Of a DNA stretch of 64,000 nucleotides, positions 8,161-14,892 are shown in pieces (position 1 is the stretch's first letter; each line of letters starts with the position of its first letter). The stretch spans positions 1-64,000 of the forward strand of contig NZ_JHXO01000007.1 of NCBI RefSeq assembly GCF_000621705.1, in the 5' to 3' direction. Origin of the DNA: Prolixibacter bellariivorans ATCC BAA-1284 (GTDB lineage: Bacteria > Bacteroidota > Bacteroidia > Bacteroidales > Prolixibacteraceae). The translations under genes were made by a program, and so were the position numbers. The notes under the pieces were generated by a model. That model saw nothing but the letters and a program-made list of their open reading frames with translations, ran no database searches and was not told the origin of the DNA.

Positions 8161-8272
8161 CCTTTATGGTGGATGCTCACCACCATATGTGGCGGAATAC
8201 CTCTACCATATGCGATCGCATGAATACGGCCGGAATTCTCCTCCTCGTACGCGCTCATTTTCCCGCCTACTG

Positions 8273-8518
8273 ACTATGAAATCGTATGTTTCTATGGGGG
8301 TAACTCAAGAATGGTTAATGGGAACATTTCAAAATGTCTTATACGACAAGTCAATTAAACCCATGGTTATATCCCCGATTCCGGTTGCTCCTCAAGGGAG
8401 TAATCAAGAAATAACGAACAAAAATATTCAGAAAGGATTAAATTTGGTACAACAGAACAGCAACATGGAAAATGATTGGAACAAAACTATTGGGAATGTA
8501 CTTAAACTTGCCAAGTGA
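8273..8518 (+). CDS. Hypothetical protein, possibly C-terminal fragment of a larger gene
   Basis: About 81 residues from ATG 8273 (MKSYVSMGVTQEWLMG start, ending NDWNKTIGNVLKLAK). I do not recognise it. The frame is open further upstream through a GTG at 8189, but that stretch (RSHEYGRNSPPRTRSFSR) adjoins the repeat module and looks accidental. The gene overlaps the next one, whose start shares the stop codon (TGATG), implying translational coupling. A short C-terminal domain followed by a coupled small membrane protein resembles an orphan toxin-tip/immunity pair, but no toxin motif is visible. Confidence 0.4.
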   Translation, partial: TMKSYVSMGVTQEWLMGTFQNVLYDKSIKPMVISPIPVAPQGSNQEITNKNIQKGLNLVQQNSNMENDWNKTIGNVLKLAK

Positions 8519-8925
8519 TGAAGCGAAATAAAATGTTGAGATTCATCTTTTTTTTACTTATCCCTGCAAGCATCTTTATTATTCCTATCATTTTGACATT
8601 GAAGGAACGTCAACTGAAGGAACAATTGAAAAAAGAAGGTGTGTATACAATAGGTCATGCATATAACGGAAAATACATTAATTCGCGATATAATGTCAAT
8701 TTCCAATATAAAGCGAAAGATAGTACGTTTATATCAGATTATGTGAGATTCAAATTCGGCTTGCAAGTACCTAAAGGATTACCTGTATATATTAAGTACT
8801 TGCCGAATGACCCTGGTGTACACATGATCAATAGAGACTCAATTGTCCCCTTAAATGATAGCATAGAAGTGAAATACGAAGACAAAATGGTTGGTGGCTG
8901 GACATTTAAGTTACTTAAGAAGTAG
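8518..8925 (+). CDS. Small single-pass membrane protein, unknown
   Basis: About 135 residues. One N-terminal membrane helix (residues about 6-27, FIFFLLIPASIFIIPIIL) is followed by a beta-rich extracytoplasmic domain with GVYTIGHAYNGKYINSRYNV and LPVYIKYLPNDPGV. This architecture is common among small Bacteroidota proteins of unknown function and some polymorphic-toxin immunity proteins. ATG 8518 overlaps the upstream stop; GTG 8515 is a less likely start. A strong bidirectional hairpin terminator follows at 8941-8966. Confidence 0.6.
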   Translation: MKRNKMLRFIFFLLIPASIFIIPIILTLKERQLKEQLKKEGVYTIGHAYNGKYINSRYNVNFQYKAKDSTFISDYVRFKFGLQVPKGLPVYIKYLPNDPGVHMINRDSIVPLNDSIEVKYEDKMVGGWTFKLLKK

Positions 8926-8940
8926 ATAAACTTTTTTTTG

Positions 8941-8966
8941 AAAAGCCCGGTGTTTGCCGGGCTTTT
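8941..8966. terminator. Bidirectional intrinsic terminator
   Basis: AAAAGCCCGG (8941-8950) and CCGGGCTTTT (8957-8966) form a perfect 10-bp stem with a 6-nt loop, with T-runs on both strands. It ends the plus-strand 8273-8925 pair and can also end the convergent minus-strand gene at 8991-9242. Confidence 0.9.
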
Positions 8967-8990
8967 TTCATATTTCTTTATACGTACTTC

Positions 8991-9242
8991 TCACGCTACC
9001 TCAGCCGCCTCTGGCTTATTATTCTTTCTGGTAAAGAGCGCTACAATAGCGGTGGTGATAAGGCCCATGATGGGGGCGCCAATCAATCCCTGGATGATGT
9101 AGCTTTTCAGACTGTAATAGGTCTCGGCAGCTTCCTGCGTTAGTTTGCCAATACTCATCTCGTAATGGACGGCATTGGTGGAGTCGTTGGGTGAAACAGG
9201 TATTTTTATTCTGATGGAATCAGCCTTTTTAGGGTCCATCAC
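8991..9242 (-). CDS. Small membrane protein, 83 aa, unknown
   Basis: A short protein with a charged N-terminal half (KKADSIRIKIPVSPNDSTN) and one hydrophobic segment near residues 48-70 (YIIQGLIGAPIMGLITTAIV), then a basic tail RKNNKPEAAEVA. I do not recognise the family. It is the only minus-strand gene among the cassettes and ends just before the shared terminator at 8941-8966. The repeat array at 9267-9460 occupies its upstream region. Confidence 0.55.
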   Translation of the reverse strand: MMDPKKADSIRIKIPVSPNDSTNAVHYEMSIGKLTQEAAETYYSLKSYIIQGLIGAPIMGLITTAIVALFTRKNNKPEAAEVA

Positions 9243-9266
9243 AGCCCAAACCTCATCTCACCTCCG

Positions 9267-9460
9267 CGCGAAGCTGAACTTTACGGCCGGAGATGAAGAA
9301 CTTTGTACGGAAAGATGAAGAACTTTCCAGACGAAGTTGAAGAACTTTCTGTGTGAAGTTGAAGAAGTTTCCCGACAAAGATGAAGAACTTTCCCTCGCG
9401 AGATGAAGAAGAAAATCCAGCGCTCGCAAGTTGAGTTTCCCACTGCCGCGAGATGCGCTT
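9267..9460. repeat. 22-bp tandem repeat array (AGATGAAGAACTTTCC type)
   Basis: Units with 22-bp spacing start at about 9269, 9291, 9313, 9335, 9357, 9379 and 9401. The core is AGATGAAGAACTTTCC plus 6 variable bases; later units degrade into AGTTGAGTTTCCC and AGATGCGCTTCTC. A shorter copy with identical end units (ACTTTCCCTCGCGAGATGAA) lies at about 45548-45640, and traces at about 60253. Confidence 0.8.
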
Positions 9461-9469
9461 CTCACCAGG

Positions 9470-9585
9470 GAAAACACAAATACTGTTTTTCTCTAGAAAA
9501 GGGTAGGTGGCACCTCCGTTGGCCAGGTACACCCTGTGGATTATTTTGTTAATTTGGTAAGACTTATCGACCAACGAAAAGAAAT
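9470..9585 (+). promoter_or_regulatory. Partial module with TTTTGTTAATTTGG leader (copy 4)
   Basis: TTGGCCAGGTACACCCTGTG followed by the TTTTGTTAATTTGG block (9546-9559) parallels 11137-11173. TAATTTGG resembles the Bacteroidota -7 element TAnnTTTG, so this block may be the promoter of the next gene. Promoter activity is an inference from repeated placement upstream of genes. Confidence 0.55.
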
Positions 9586-10119
9586 TTGAAAACGGCAGCA
9601 GGCATAAAAACAATAAAAGAATTGGAGAAATGGTTGAAAGACAACTGTTATTCAATGAATAGTTACAGCATTAACGGAAACATTATCAACGAAGGTCACG
9701 GACTTGAAAATAATGGCGGGCTTTACCAATGGTACTATACTGAACGTGGAGAGAGAAGAACGCTTGAATATTTTGTGAACGAAAAAGATGCTGTCGAATA
9801 TGCTCTGGAAAAAATAAAAATGGACGAGCATGCAAATCGGAATTATATCGGAATGTATAAAACCGATGATGAAGCGGAAGAAGTATTGTTGGAATTGAGA
9901 AAACGTGGAGTCGAATATTGGACTGACAAAATACCTTATGGTGGGCTAAATGACTGGAGGACCAGAATTTTCGTAATTGGTTGCGGAATAAAAAAAGTAA
10001 AAGACTTGATTCAAGATAAACAAAAACAGCGCAGAACTACATCTAAAGATAAAGGTGATGATTCCGCCATGGCAAAAGAATATAAGCTTTGGTTTAAACT
10101 GAAAAGATTATGGTCTTAA
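9586..10119 (+). CDS. Hypothetical protein, 177 aa
   Basis: No recognised family. The protein is soluble and charged, with EYFVNEKDAVEYALEKIKMD and MYKTDDEAEEVLLELRKRGV resembling two alpha/beta units, and a basic C-terminal tail (DKQKQRRTTSKDKG). The start is uncertain: TTG 9586 lies where other leaders place their start codon, but the first ATG in frame is at 9655. It is followed directly by another leader copy (10139-10200), so it is a single-gene unit between modules. Confidence 0.55.
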   Translation: MKTAAGIKTIKELEKWLKDNCYSMNSYSINGNIINEGHGLENNGGLYQWYYTERGERRTLEYFVNEKDAVEYALEKIKMDEHANRNYIGMYKTDDEAEEVLLELRKRGVEYWTDKIPYGGLNDWRTRIFVIGCGIKKVKDLIQDKQKQRRTTSKDKGDDSAMAKEYKLWFKLKRLWS

Positions 10120-10138
10120 CCCGTCTTGTTCTCATACA

Positions 10139-10200
10139 AAGCCTTTTCATCAGGATATAAGAGAAATAAACATGCTACATTTACAACTACGTTATTGGGC
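10139..10200 (+). repeat. Leader end and 5' boundary motif GTTATTGGGC
   Basis: CTTTTCATCAGGATATAAGA then GAAATAAACATGCTACATTT and ACAACTAC lead to GTTATTGGGC (10191-10200). CTTTTCATCAGGATATAAGA also occurs at about 4246-4265 and, altered, at about 43495. The motif is matched, inverted and 8/10 identical, by GCCCTGTAAC at 10892-10901 after the next two genes. Confidence 0.75.
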
Positions 10201-10215
10201 ATTTAAAAATCGCTA

Positions 10216-10647
10216 ATGGAGACAGGTAATTCATATGTTTATTTTGCTCTTAAAGGAGATAATTTTGACACTGACGAGGTGACAAACAGACTTGGTATTG
10301 AACCAACAGATTCCTGGCGTCAGGGAGAAAAAGGGAAATATAAATCTGCGGTTGAATTTGCAAGTTGGAAATTAACAGCTGCGAAAGGAAAGGAATACTT
10401 GCAAATTGATAATTTGGTTGATGAGATTGTGTCTTTGTTGTATGACAAAATCGAGATTATTAATGATTTAAAAAGACAATTTGAATTGGACTCAGTGGTA
10501 GAGATTGTTTTATACATTGATACGAATGAAGACGCTTCAATGCCATCATTAGGACATGACCTAAAAACAATTGAGTTTCTCTATCGGACACAGACAAAGA
10601 CAGACGTTGACATTTATAGATTTAATTCGGCATACGATGAAACGTAG
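10216..10647 (+). CDS. DUF4279-like protein
   Basis: A 143-residue protein with the pattern YVYFALKGDNFDTDEVTNRL then GIEPTDSWRQGEKG and a SWKL segment, typical of DUF4279: a short strand, the TxxLGIxPT motif, and W..G. The C-terminal part (EIVLYIDTNEDASMPSLGHD) fits the second half of that domain. The molecular function of DUF4279 is not known. Its last codons overlap the next gene by 11 bp, so the two are probably translated together. They share one cassette between 10191 and 10901. Confidence 0.75.
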   Translation: METGNSYVYFALKGDNFDTDEVTNRLGIEPTDSWRQGEKGKYKSAVEFASWKLTAAKGKEYLQIDNLVDEIVSLLYDKIEIINDLKRQFELDSVVEIVLYIDTNEDASMPSLGHDLKTIEFLYRTQTKTDVDIYRFNSAYDET

Positions 10648-10900
10648 CAAAACTCAAAATAGCAATGTTAAACATGAAGTATGGCAAGACAGAGAAGGGT
10701 TGACTACATTGTGTTTGGCTGATGAGAGAGGTGACGATTGCAGAAAATCACTTGAATCTGGAAGTAAAATAATTCATGAGTTTTATGCAAACAGCCATTT
10801 TGAAGCAATGACAATCTACTACAAGTTTATGGACTGGGGAATATATACAACTGAATTCGAAATTGACAAACAACCATATGAAAAGAAAAACGCCCTGTAA
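10637..10900 (+). CDS. Small conserved-looking protein (ExWxDxEGLTxLCLA type)
   Basis: About 87 residues from ATG 10637, overlapping the DUF4279 stop by 11 bp. The motifs HEVWQDREGLTTLCLADERG and SHFEAMTIYYKFMDWGIYTT belong to a widespread small unnamed family that I recognise only by pattern; no function is known to me. The stop TAA is part of the 3' boundary motif GCCCTGTAAC (10892-10901). I prefer this start to the upstream in-frame ATG at 10571, which lies well inside DUF4279. Confidence 0.7.
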   Translation: MKRSKTQNSNVKHEVWQDREGLTTLCLADERGDDCRKSLESGSKIIHEFYANSHFEAMTIYYKFMDWGIYTTEFEIDKQPYEKKNAL

Positions 10901-11285
10901 CATTTTGTATAAGTAACGACAGGGAAAATAACTCGTAATCTGTCACTACTCCTACAATTTGCCGTTGGCACATAGCTGGTTTAGCACATCTCCCGAATAA
11001 ACTTCCCGTCCTCTCCAATCCCCCGCGGTAAAAAAATATTTTTCTGCTTACTCCTTTCCAATCCACCGCGCACCCGTGCCTCATCCCCTGCGGTAAGGTT
11101 TTTCTTCCCGCAGAAAACAAACTGCAGCACCTTCATTTGCCAGGCACACCCTGTGAAATATTTTGTTAATTTAGTTGAACTTTACGACCGTGGAAAGAAC
11201 ACCTTTCCACCACGTTATAAGAAAAATAAACGGACTACATTTACAACTACATTAGCGGTAAGCAAAATAGACCCATCTTGAAAAT
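10892..11285. repeat. 3' boundary, trailer and module with leader (copy 5)
   Basis: GCCCTGTAAC is followed by ATTTTGTATAAGTAACGACA and CTGTCACTACTCC...CAATTTGCCGTTGGC, paralleling 5921-6060. Then come a CCCCGCGGTAAAAAAATATT block (about 11022), the CCCTGCGG/CCCGCAG hairpin (about 11086-11115), the TTTTGTTAATTTAG leader (11163-11176), and GAAAAATAAAC...TTTACAACTAC ending at 11250 before ATTAGCGGTAAGC. GGAAAGAACACCTTTCC also recurs at about 6353 and 11192. Confidence 0.8.
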
Positions 11286-12404
11286 ATGGAAATAGAAGAA
11301 TATTATAAAAAGTTAGAAGAAATCGCAATTGAGTTGGAAAAAATGCAAGTTGCTACGCATGAATATCTGAATGGTAAGATAAGTGAAGACGATAGTGAGA
11401 TTAAGGAATTAATTTCATTTCGTAAAGACTTTATTGATTCGAAGGAGCTGGACAAAGTATTAGGCTATTTGATTATTGGTTTCTTTAATCAATGTTCAGG
11501 AATTGAAAGAGTTGCCTGTTTTGTAATGACATTTGAGATTGACGAGATTAAAACAAAGAACAATTGGGAAAAGCGTTGCAAACTATATTCAGCTGAACAA
11601 CCTATATTTCAATTAGAACCTAAGTTGTTTGAACATATCAGAACAAAAAGAAATGGAAAGCAAGACTTCGAATTAATAGATTTTTCAGTATTTAATCAAA
11701 TTAATGATTCTGAAATTATCAAATCAAATGAATCATACACATTGATCGATTCTGCACTGAATCCTTTAATTGTTGTTTGGGCTAAAGAAAGTTTCAAAGA
11801 TAATCCTTTATATATAAGAGTTAACCCCTTTAAAGCATTTAAGGAACAACCATTGCAAACACTTTTTGAATCAATATTAATGCCTGCCAATCCCAATTGG
11901 TGGAGAAATTTATCAATACACAATAGAACAAAAGAAGGAGCTTCTTATTTGTTGGACGACTGTTCTCCAGCGAAGAATGAAAGACAGTTTTGGGAATTTC
12001 ATGTAAAAAAGATTCGAAGATTAGAAGTTATTGCAAAAAGAAATAGCAAAGGCAATTTATCTATGATGATTGAAGAGCTAACTAATATTGATTCACAAGG
12101 GTTAATGTTCGGGAGAATGATTCACTTGGATACGGATAGTCCATATGGAACCGACTTCAATGATTCGACTCTAAATCATTTGGATTTAGCAATAAATGTT
12201 TATGATGGAAAGGGTGCGTCACTAAGGAATGATGATAATTTATCAGCAGGGAATAAATCAACTGATGCTTCATATAGAACGCATCTATTACGAATTGAGA
12301 ATATTCCATTTAAGGCCTTGTTTGGATTTGCGATTTCATTCTTTAAGTCTCAGACTTTGACTGGAGAATGGTTCGAAGACCAATTTCAAAATGTTAGCGA
12401 CTAA
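11286..12404 (+). CDS. Hypothetical protein, 372 aa
   Basis: I do not recognise this family. It has an N-terminal coiled-coil-like segment (residues about 1-50, YYKKLEEIAIELEKMQ), a central region with LIIGFFNQCSGIERVACFVM, and a conserved-looking C-terminal portion (PYGTDFNDSTLNHLDLAINV, then LLRIENIPFKALFGFAISFF). No signal peptide or clear enzyme motif is visible. It has the same leader as the other cassette genes, but I find no matching inverted 3' boundary, so the downstream edge may have been lost. AT-rich. Confidence 0.65.
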   Translation: MEIEEYYKKLEEIAIELEKMQVATHEYLNGKISEDDSEIKELISFRKDFIDSKELDKVLGYLIIGFFNQCSGIERVACFVMTFEIDEIKTKNNWEKRCKLYSAEQPIFQLEPKLFEHIRTKRNGKQDFELIDFSVFNQINDSEIIKSNESYTLIDSALNPLIVVWAKESFKDNPLYIRVNPFKAFKEQPLQTLFESILMPANPNWWRNLSIHNRTKEGASYLLDDCSPAKNERQFWEFHVKKIRRLEVIAKRNSKGNLSMMIEELTNIDSQGLMFGRMIHLDTDSPYGTDFNDSTLNHLDLAINVYDGKGASLRNDDNLSAGNKSTDASYRTHLLRIENIPFKALFGFAISFFKSQTLTGEWFEDQFQNVSD

Positions 12405-12769
12405 TAATGGGATATTAAAAAATGTCTGTATATCCATGGGCTGTAGACGTTTCAAAATTGTAAAAGCTTGATAAGTTTGAAATCCGAAATTACCTACTTT
12501 GTGTATATGTGGCCATTGGGACACATTACGTGTAACCATGTGACAAAAACATCTAAATTGAAGATGACGGAGAATAAAAAGCCTTGTTGATTATTAGTTT
12601 AGAATTGCTAATTTAGCAACATAATCATGTACATGAAATAGTAAAAAAATTGGGAGTAACTTATTTATTAATAGTTGTTAACAAGGGCGACCGATATGGT
12701 TTATGTAGCCGGCAAAGCGACAATTTCTTTTCCTATTAGTACATATAATCTTATGTTATACAATTAAGG
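12405..12769. other. Intergenic spacer without recognised elements
   Basis: 365 bp of mostly AT-rich sequence between the 372-aa gene and the FRG gene. I see no cassette boundary, module, hairpin terminator or convincing promoter motif in it. Confidence 0.4.
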
Positions 12770-13528
12770 ATGAAATGTAAAACTCGAATTGAATCAATCT
12801 TAGACCTCACTGAGTATCTGCGTGAGCGAATTGGAACCGAAAACCGTATTCTTTGGTTTCGAGGTCATCGAGATGCGGAATGGCATGTTACTCCAACAAT
12901 AAAAAGAGAATACGATTCTGGGGATGAACGTAATTTTACACATCGGTTTAGATCCCGCGCTGGAATTCGTCATCAACGACTGCCAGAATATGATCGATTG
13001 GCATCTTGGCTTGCTTTAATGCAACATTACGGGCTGCCAACAAGGTTACTAGATTGGAGCAGATCGCCCATGGTTGCATTGTTTTTTGCATTAGAAAATG
13101 CTTGGCGTGCAAACAATCAGCCCATTGATGCATGTGTTTGGGTCCTCGATCCCCACGAGCTGAATAAAACGCAGGGGATTGAACCCGTAACTGCAGCGTT
13201 GGACGCCAGAATGTATGAAAACCACATTTCCCCTGCTTTTTATCACCAGAGTGAAGAGCCGAATACTGTTGCAGCAGCAATGGCATCCGAAACCGATCAA
13301 CGAATGTTTGTTCAGCAAGGGTGCTTTACCATTCACTCGGCGGATACCCCTTTGGATAAAACCGACCTGCCCTCCAGAGTGCTTACCAAATTGACAATTC
13401 CATCTCAGAAAGTACGTGAATTATCGTTTGATATTGAAATACTTGGTTTTCGTAGAGGTGAATTATTCCCAGATCTTGAGAACCTTTCCAATGAATTGCG
13501 TACTAGGTACTCTGCAAAGCGGTCATAA
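12770..13528 (+). CDS. FRG domain protein
   Basis: 252 residues with the FRG domain signature: WFRGHRDAEWHVTPTI (about residues 28-43) and LMQHYGLPTRLLDWSRSPMV (about 83-102), followed by FFALENA and a DACVWVLDP strand. FRG domains (named for the FRG motif) occur in phage- and defence-associated proteins and as stand-alone genes; the biochemical role is not established to my knowledge. It lacks the repeat leader of its upstream neighbours and is somewhat less AT-rich, so it may have a separate origin. Start ATG 12770 is 87 nt before the FRG motif. Confidence 0.85.
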   Translation: MKCKTRIESILDLTEYLRERIGTENRILWFRGHRDAEWHVTPTIKREYDSGDERNFTHRFRSRAGIRHQRLPEYDRLASWLALMQHYGLPTRLLDWSRSPMVALFFALENAWRANNQPIDACVWVLDPHELNKTQGIEPVTAALDARMYENHISPAFYHQSEEPNTVAAAMASETDQRMFVQQGCFTIHSADTPLDKTDLPSRVLTKLTIPSQKVRELSFDIEILGFRRGELFPDLENLSNELRTRYSAKRS

Positions 13529-13927
13529 AACTTCTGGGGCGTAGTGTTTTATCGAGCATCTTGGGACGAATCAACTTTCTACAACGGAGGATAAGAACGC
13601 AGCCTGCTTACTCAAACGATTTTATGCCGCCACGCGTTCCTGCCAAGTTCTCGCCGTTCTCTATTTCATGCTTACGCTTAAAAAAATCATAGGCATGAAA
13701 CAGGAAAAACATAAGCATGATTTTAAAAAAGATGCGCATGAAATCCGGAAATCATAAGCGCGAAATTAAAGAGAGAAGGTGCGGAACTTAAACTTTTGGT
13801 AAAACAAGGAAAGGTTTTAGGCGAAGCCTGAATGGGTTTGAGAATGTGTTAGCCACTGCGACCTGTAAATGTGTGCACCAATAGGATGGGCTTTCCCTAA
13901 ACTTTAAATTTGATAATGTTAAATTGT
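13529..13927. repeat. Intergenic region with 21-22-bp tandem repeats
   Basis: From 13666 to about 13775, units of the form CATAAGCATGAAAT..AAAAA begin near 13667, 13688, 13710, 13731 and 13753, a 21-22 bp period. The sequence differs from the other arrays. GGAACTTAAACTTTTGGTAA near 13784 resembles the GGGGCCGAAACTTTTACC element seen at 3699 and 7567. No gene is supported. Confidence 0.65.
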
Positions 13928-14530
13928 TTATTCGCCTGAATAAGAAAACATTGTTCTAATAATCTCTGTTTTTGACAACCGTATTTCTTTTGTTATTGAT
14001 TCTTCAAATTTGGGTTTATGCGCTAAGTTTATTCCTTCATCAAAAATGGTGTTGGTTAATCCATCAATTAATAAATCAGTTTTTTTTAGAATATCATCAT
14101 ATAGCTTGTTATCAATGGCAATAAAAAGATCTATGAAGCTCTGTCTGAAATCAGTTGCCAGATCGTTTATTTCATCATTTATTTTAGCCCTGTCTTCCAT
14201 TGATAGGCCTCTTACATTAACTAGCTTTGTTTTCTCACTAACATCCGTAAAAAAGCTGTAAAACTTACTTATGTTATAGTCGAGAACTAAAGTCTTAAGA
14301 AGGTTTATCTTTCGATTTTTCTCATTAGTGTTTTTATCTTTAGTGTTATTTTTAGAAAAAATATAAATAACTAGAAGAAGGTTTGCTAATGCGATAATTA
14401 CGGTGGCTGATGAGTATAGATGTTCTATAAGGGATTTTTCTGGAAGTTGAGCAATTACCTCAATCTTAGGAATTGATGTACCTAATGAATCATTTAATAG
14501 AGAATTGGACAGCGCGTTTATTAGTTCCAT
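13928..14530 (-). CDS. Single-pass membrane protein, third gene of GHKL/STAS operon
   Basis: 200 residues. The N-terminal 35 residues are followed by one clear membrane helix (residues about 39-58, YSSATVIIALANLLLVIYIF) and then a long, charged, predominantly helical cytoplasmic region up to SYSGE at the end. No named domain is recognised. It begins 4 nt after the STAS-like gene, so it is almost certainly cotranscribed. It may be the membrane-located output or anchor of the system; this is inference from order only. Confidence 0.65.
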   Translation of the reverse strand: MELINALSNSLLNDSLGTSIPKIEVIAQLPEKSLIEHLYSSATVIIALANLLLVIYIFSKNNTKDKNTNEKNRKINLLKTLVLDYNISKFYSFFTDVSEKTKLVNVRGLSMEDRAKINDEINDLATDFRQSFIDLFIAIDNKLYDDILKKTDLLIDGLTNTIFDEGINLAHKPKFEESITKEIRLSKTEIIRTMFSYSGE

Positions 14531-14534
14531 AAAG

Positions 14535-14888
14535 TCAATCTAATGCGGTTTTACTTCTAAGAATTCTATCAATAGCTTCATTTAAAGGTTTTTCATAAAC
14601 ATAATCACCCACTGAAGTGAAATTGAACTTTGCCAAAAATCTTTCCTTACCTAATTTTCTTACAACATTCACAAATAGCTCTTCGAAAAAAGAAGGATTT
14701 ATCGAATAAATATTATCAGGAATAATGATTTCAACTGTATCATTTTCAGCTTCAATTTTGTCTATTTTTGAGTCTTCTCTTACTTTTTTGCCCCGGTCGC
14801 GACCAGTAAACACCTTTGATATAGTACCTTTTTTAACGTCTTTAACCCTGAAGTCTTCAAGATTAATTGTATTTTTAATTTTTTCCAT
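14535..14888 (-). CDS. STAS-like (DUF4325-type) protein
   Basis: 117 residues. The C-terminal 70 residues (VEIIIPDNIYSINPSFFEEL, then FVNVVRKLGKERFLAKF) follow the DUF4325 STAS-like pattern: a strand, an I..SF..EL turn and helix, and a second strand. The N-terminal part is basic (TGRDRGKKVRED). In known systems STAS folds pair with GHKL ATPases as anti-anti-sigma or switch partners. The gene lies 4 nt downstream of a GHKL-type gene, supporting such a pairing here. Which residue would be phosphorylated or bound is not evident. Confidence 0.65.
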   Translation of the reverse strand: MEKIKNTINLEDFRVKDVKKGTISKVFTGRDRGKKVREDSKIDKIEAENDTVEIIIPDNIYSINPSFFEELFVNVVRKLGKERFLAKFNFTSVGDYVYEKPLNEAIDRILRSKTALD

Positions 14889-14892
14889 GTCT

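Noticed and set aside
10571-10636. Upstream start for the 87-aa gene
   Set aside because: It would lie far inside the DUF4279 coding region; the ATG at 10637 with an 11-bp overlap is the simpler start.
3776-11285. Cassette modules as ordinary integron attC sites
   Set aside because: Boundaries such as GTTGTATGC and GTTATTGGGC do not fit GTTRRRY, the modules are several hundred bp with an apparent promoter each, and no tyrosine-type integron integrase is in the window.
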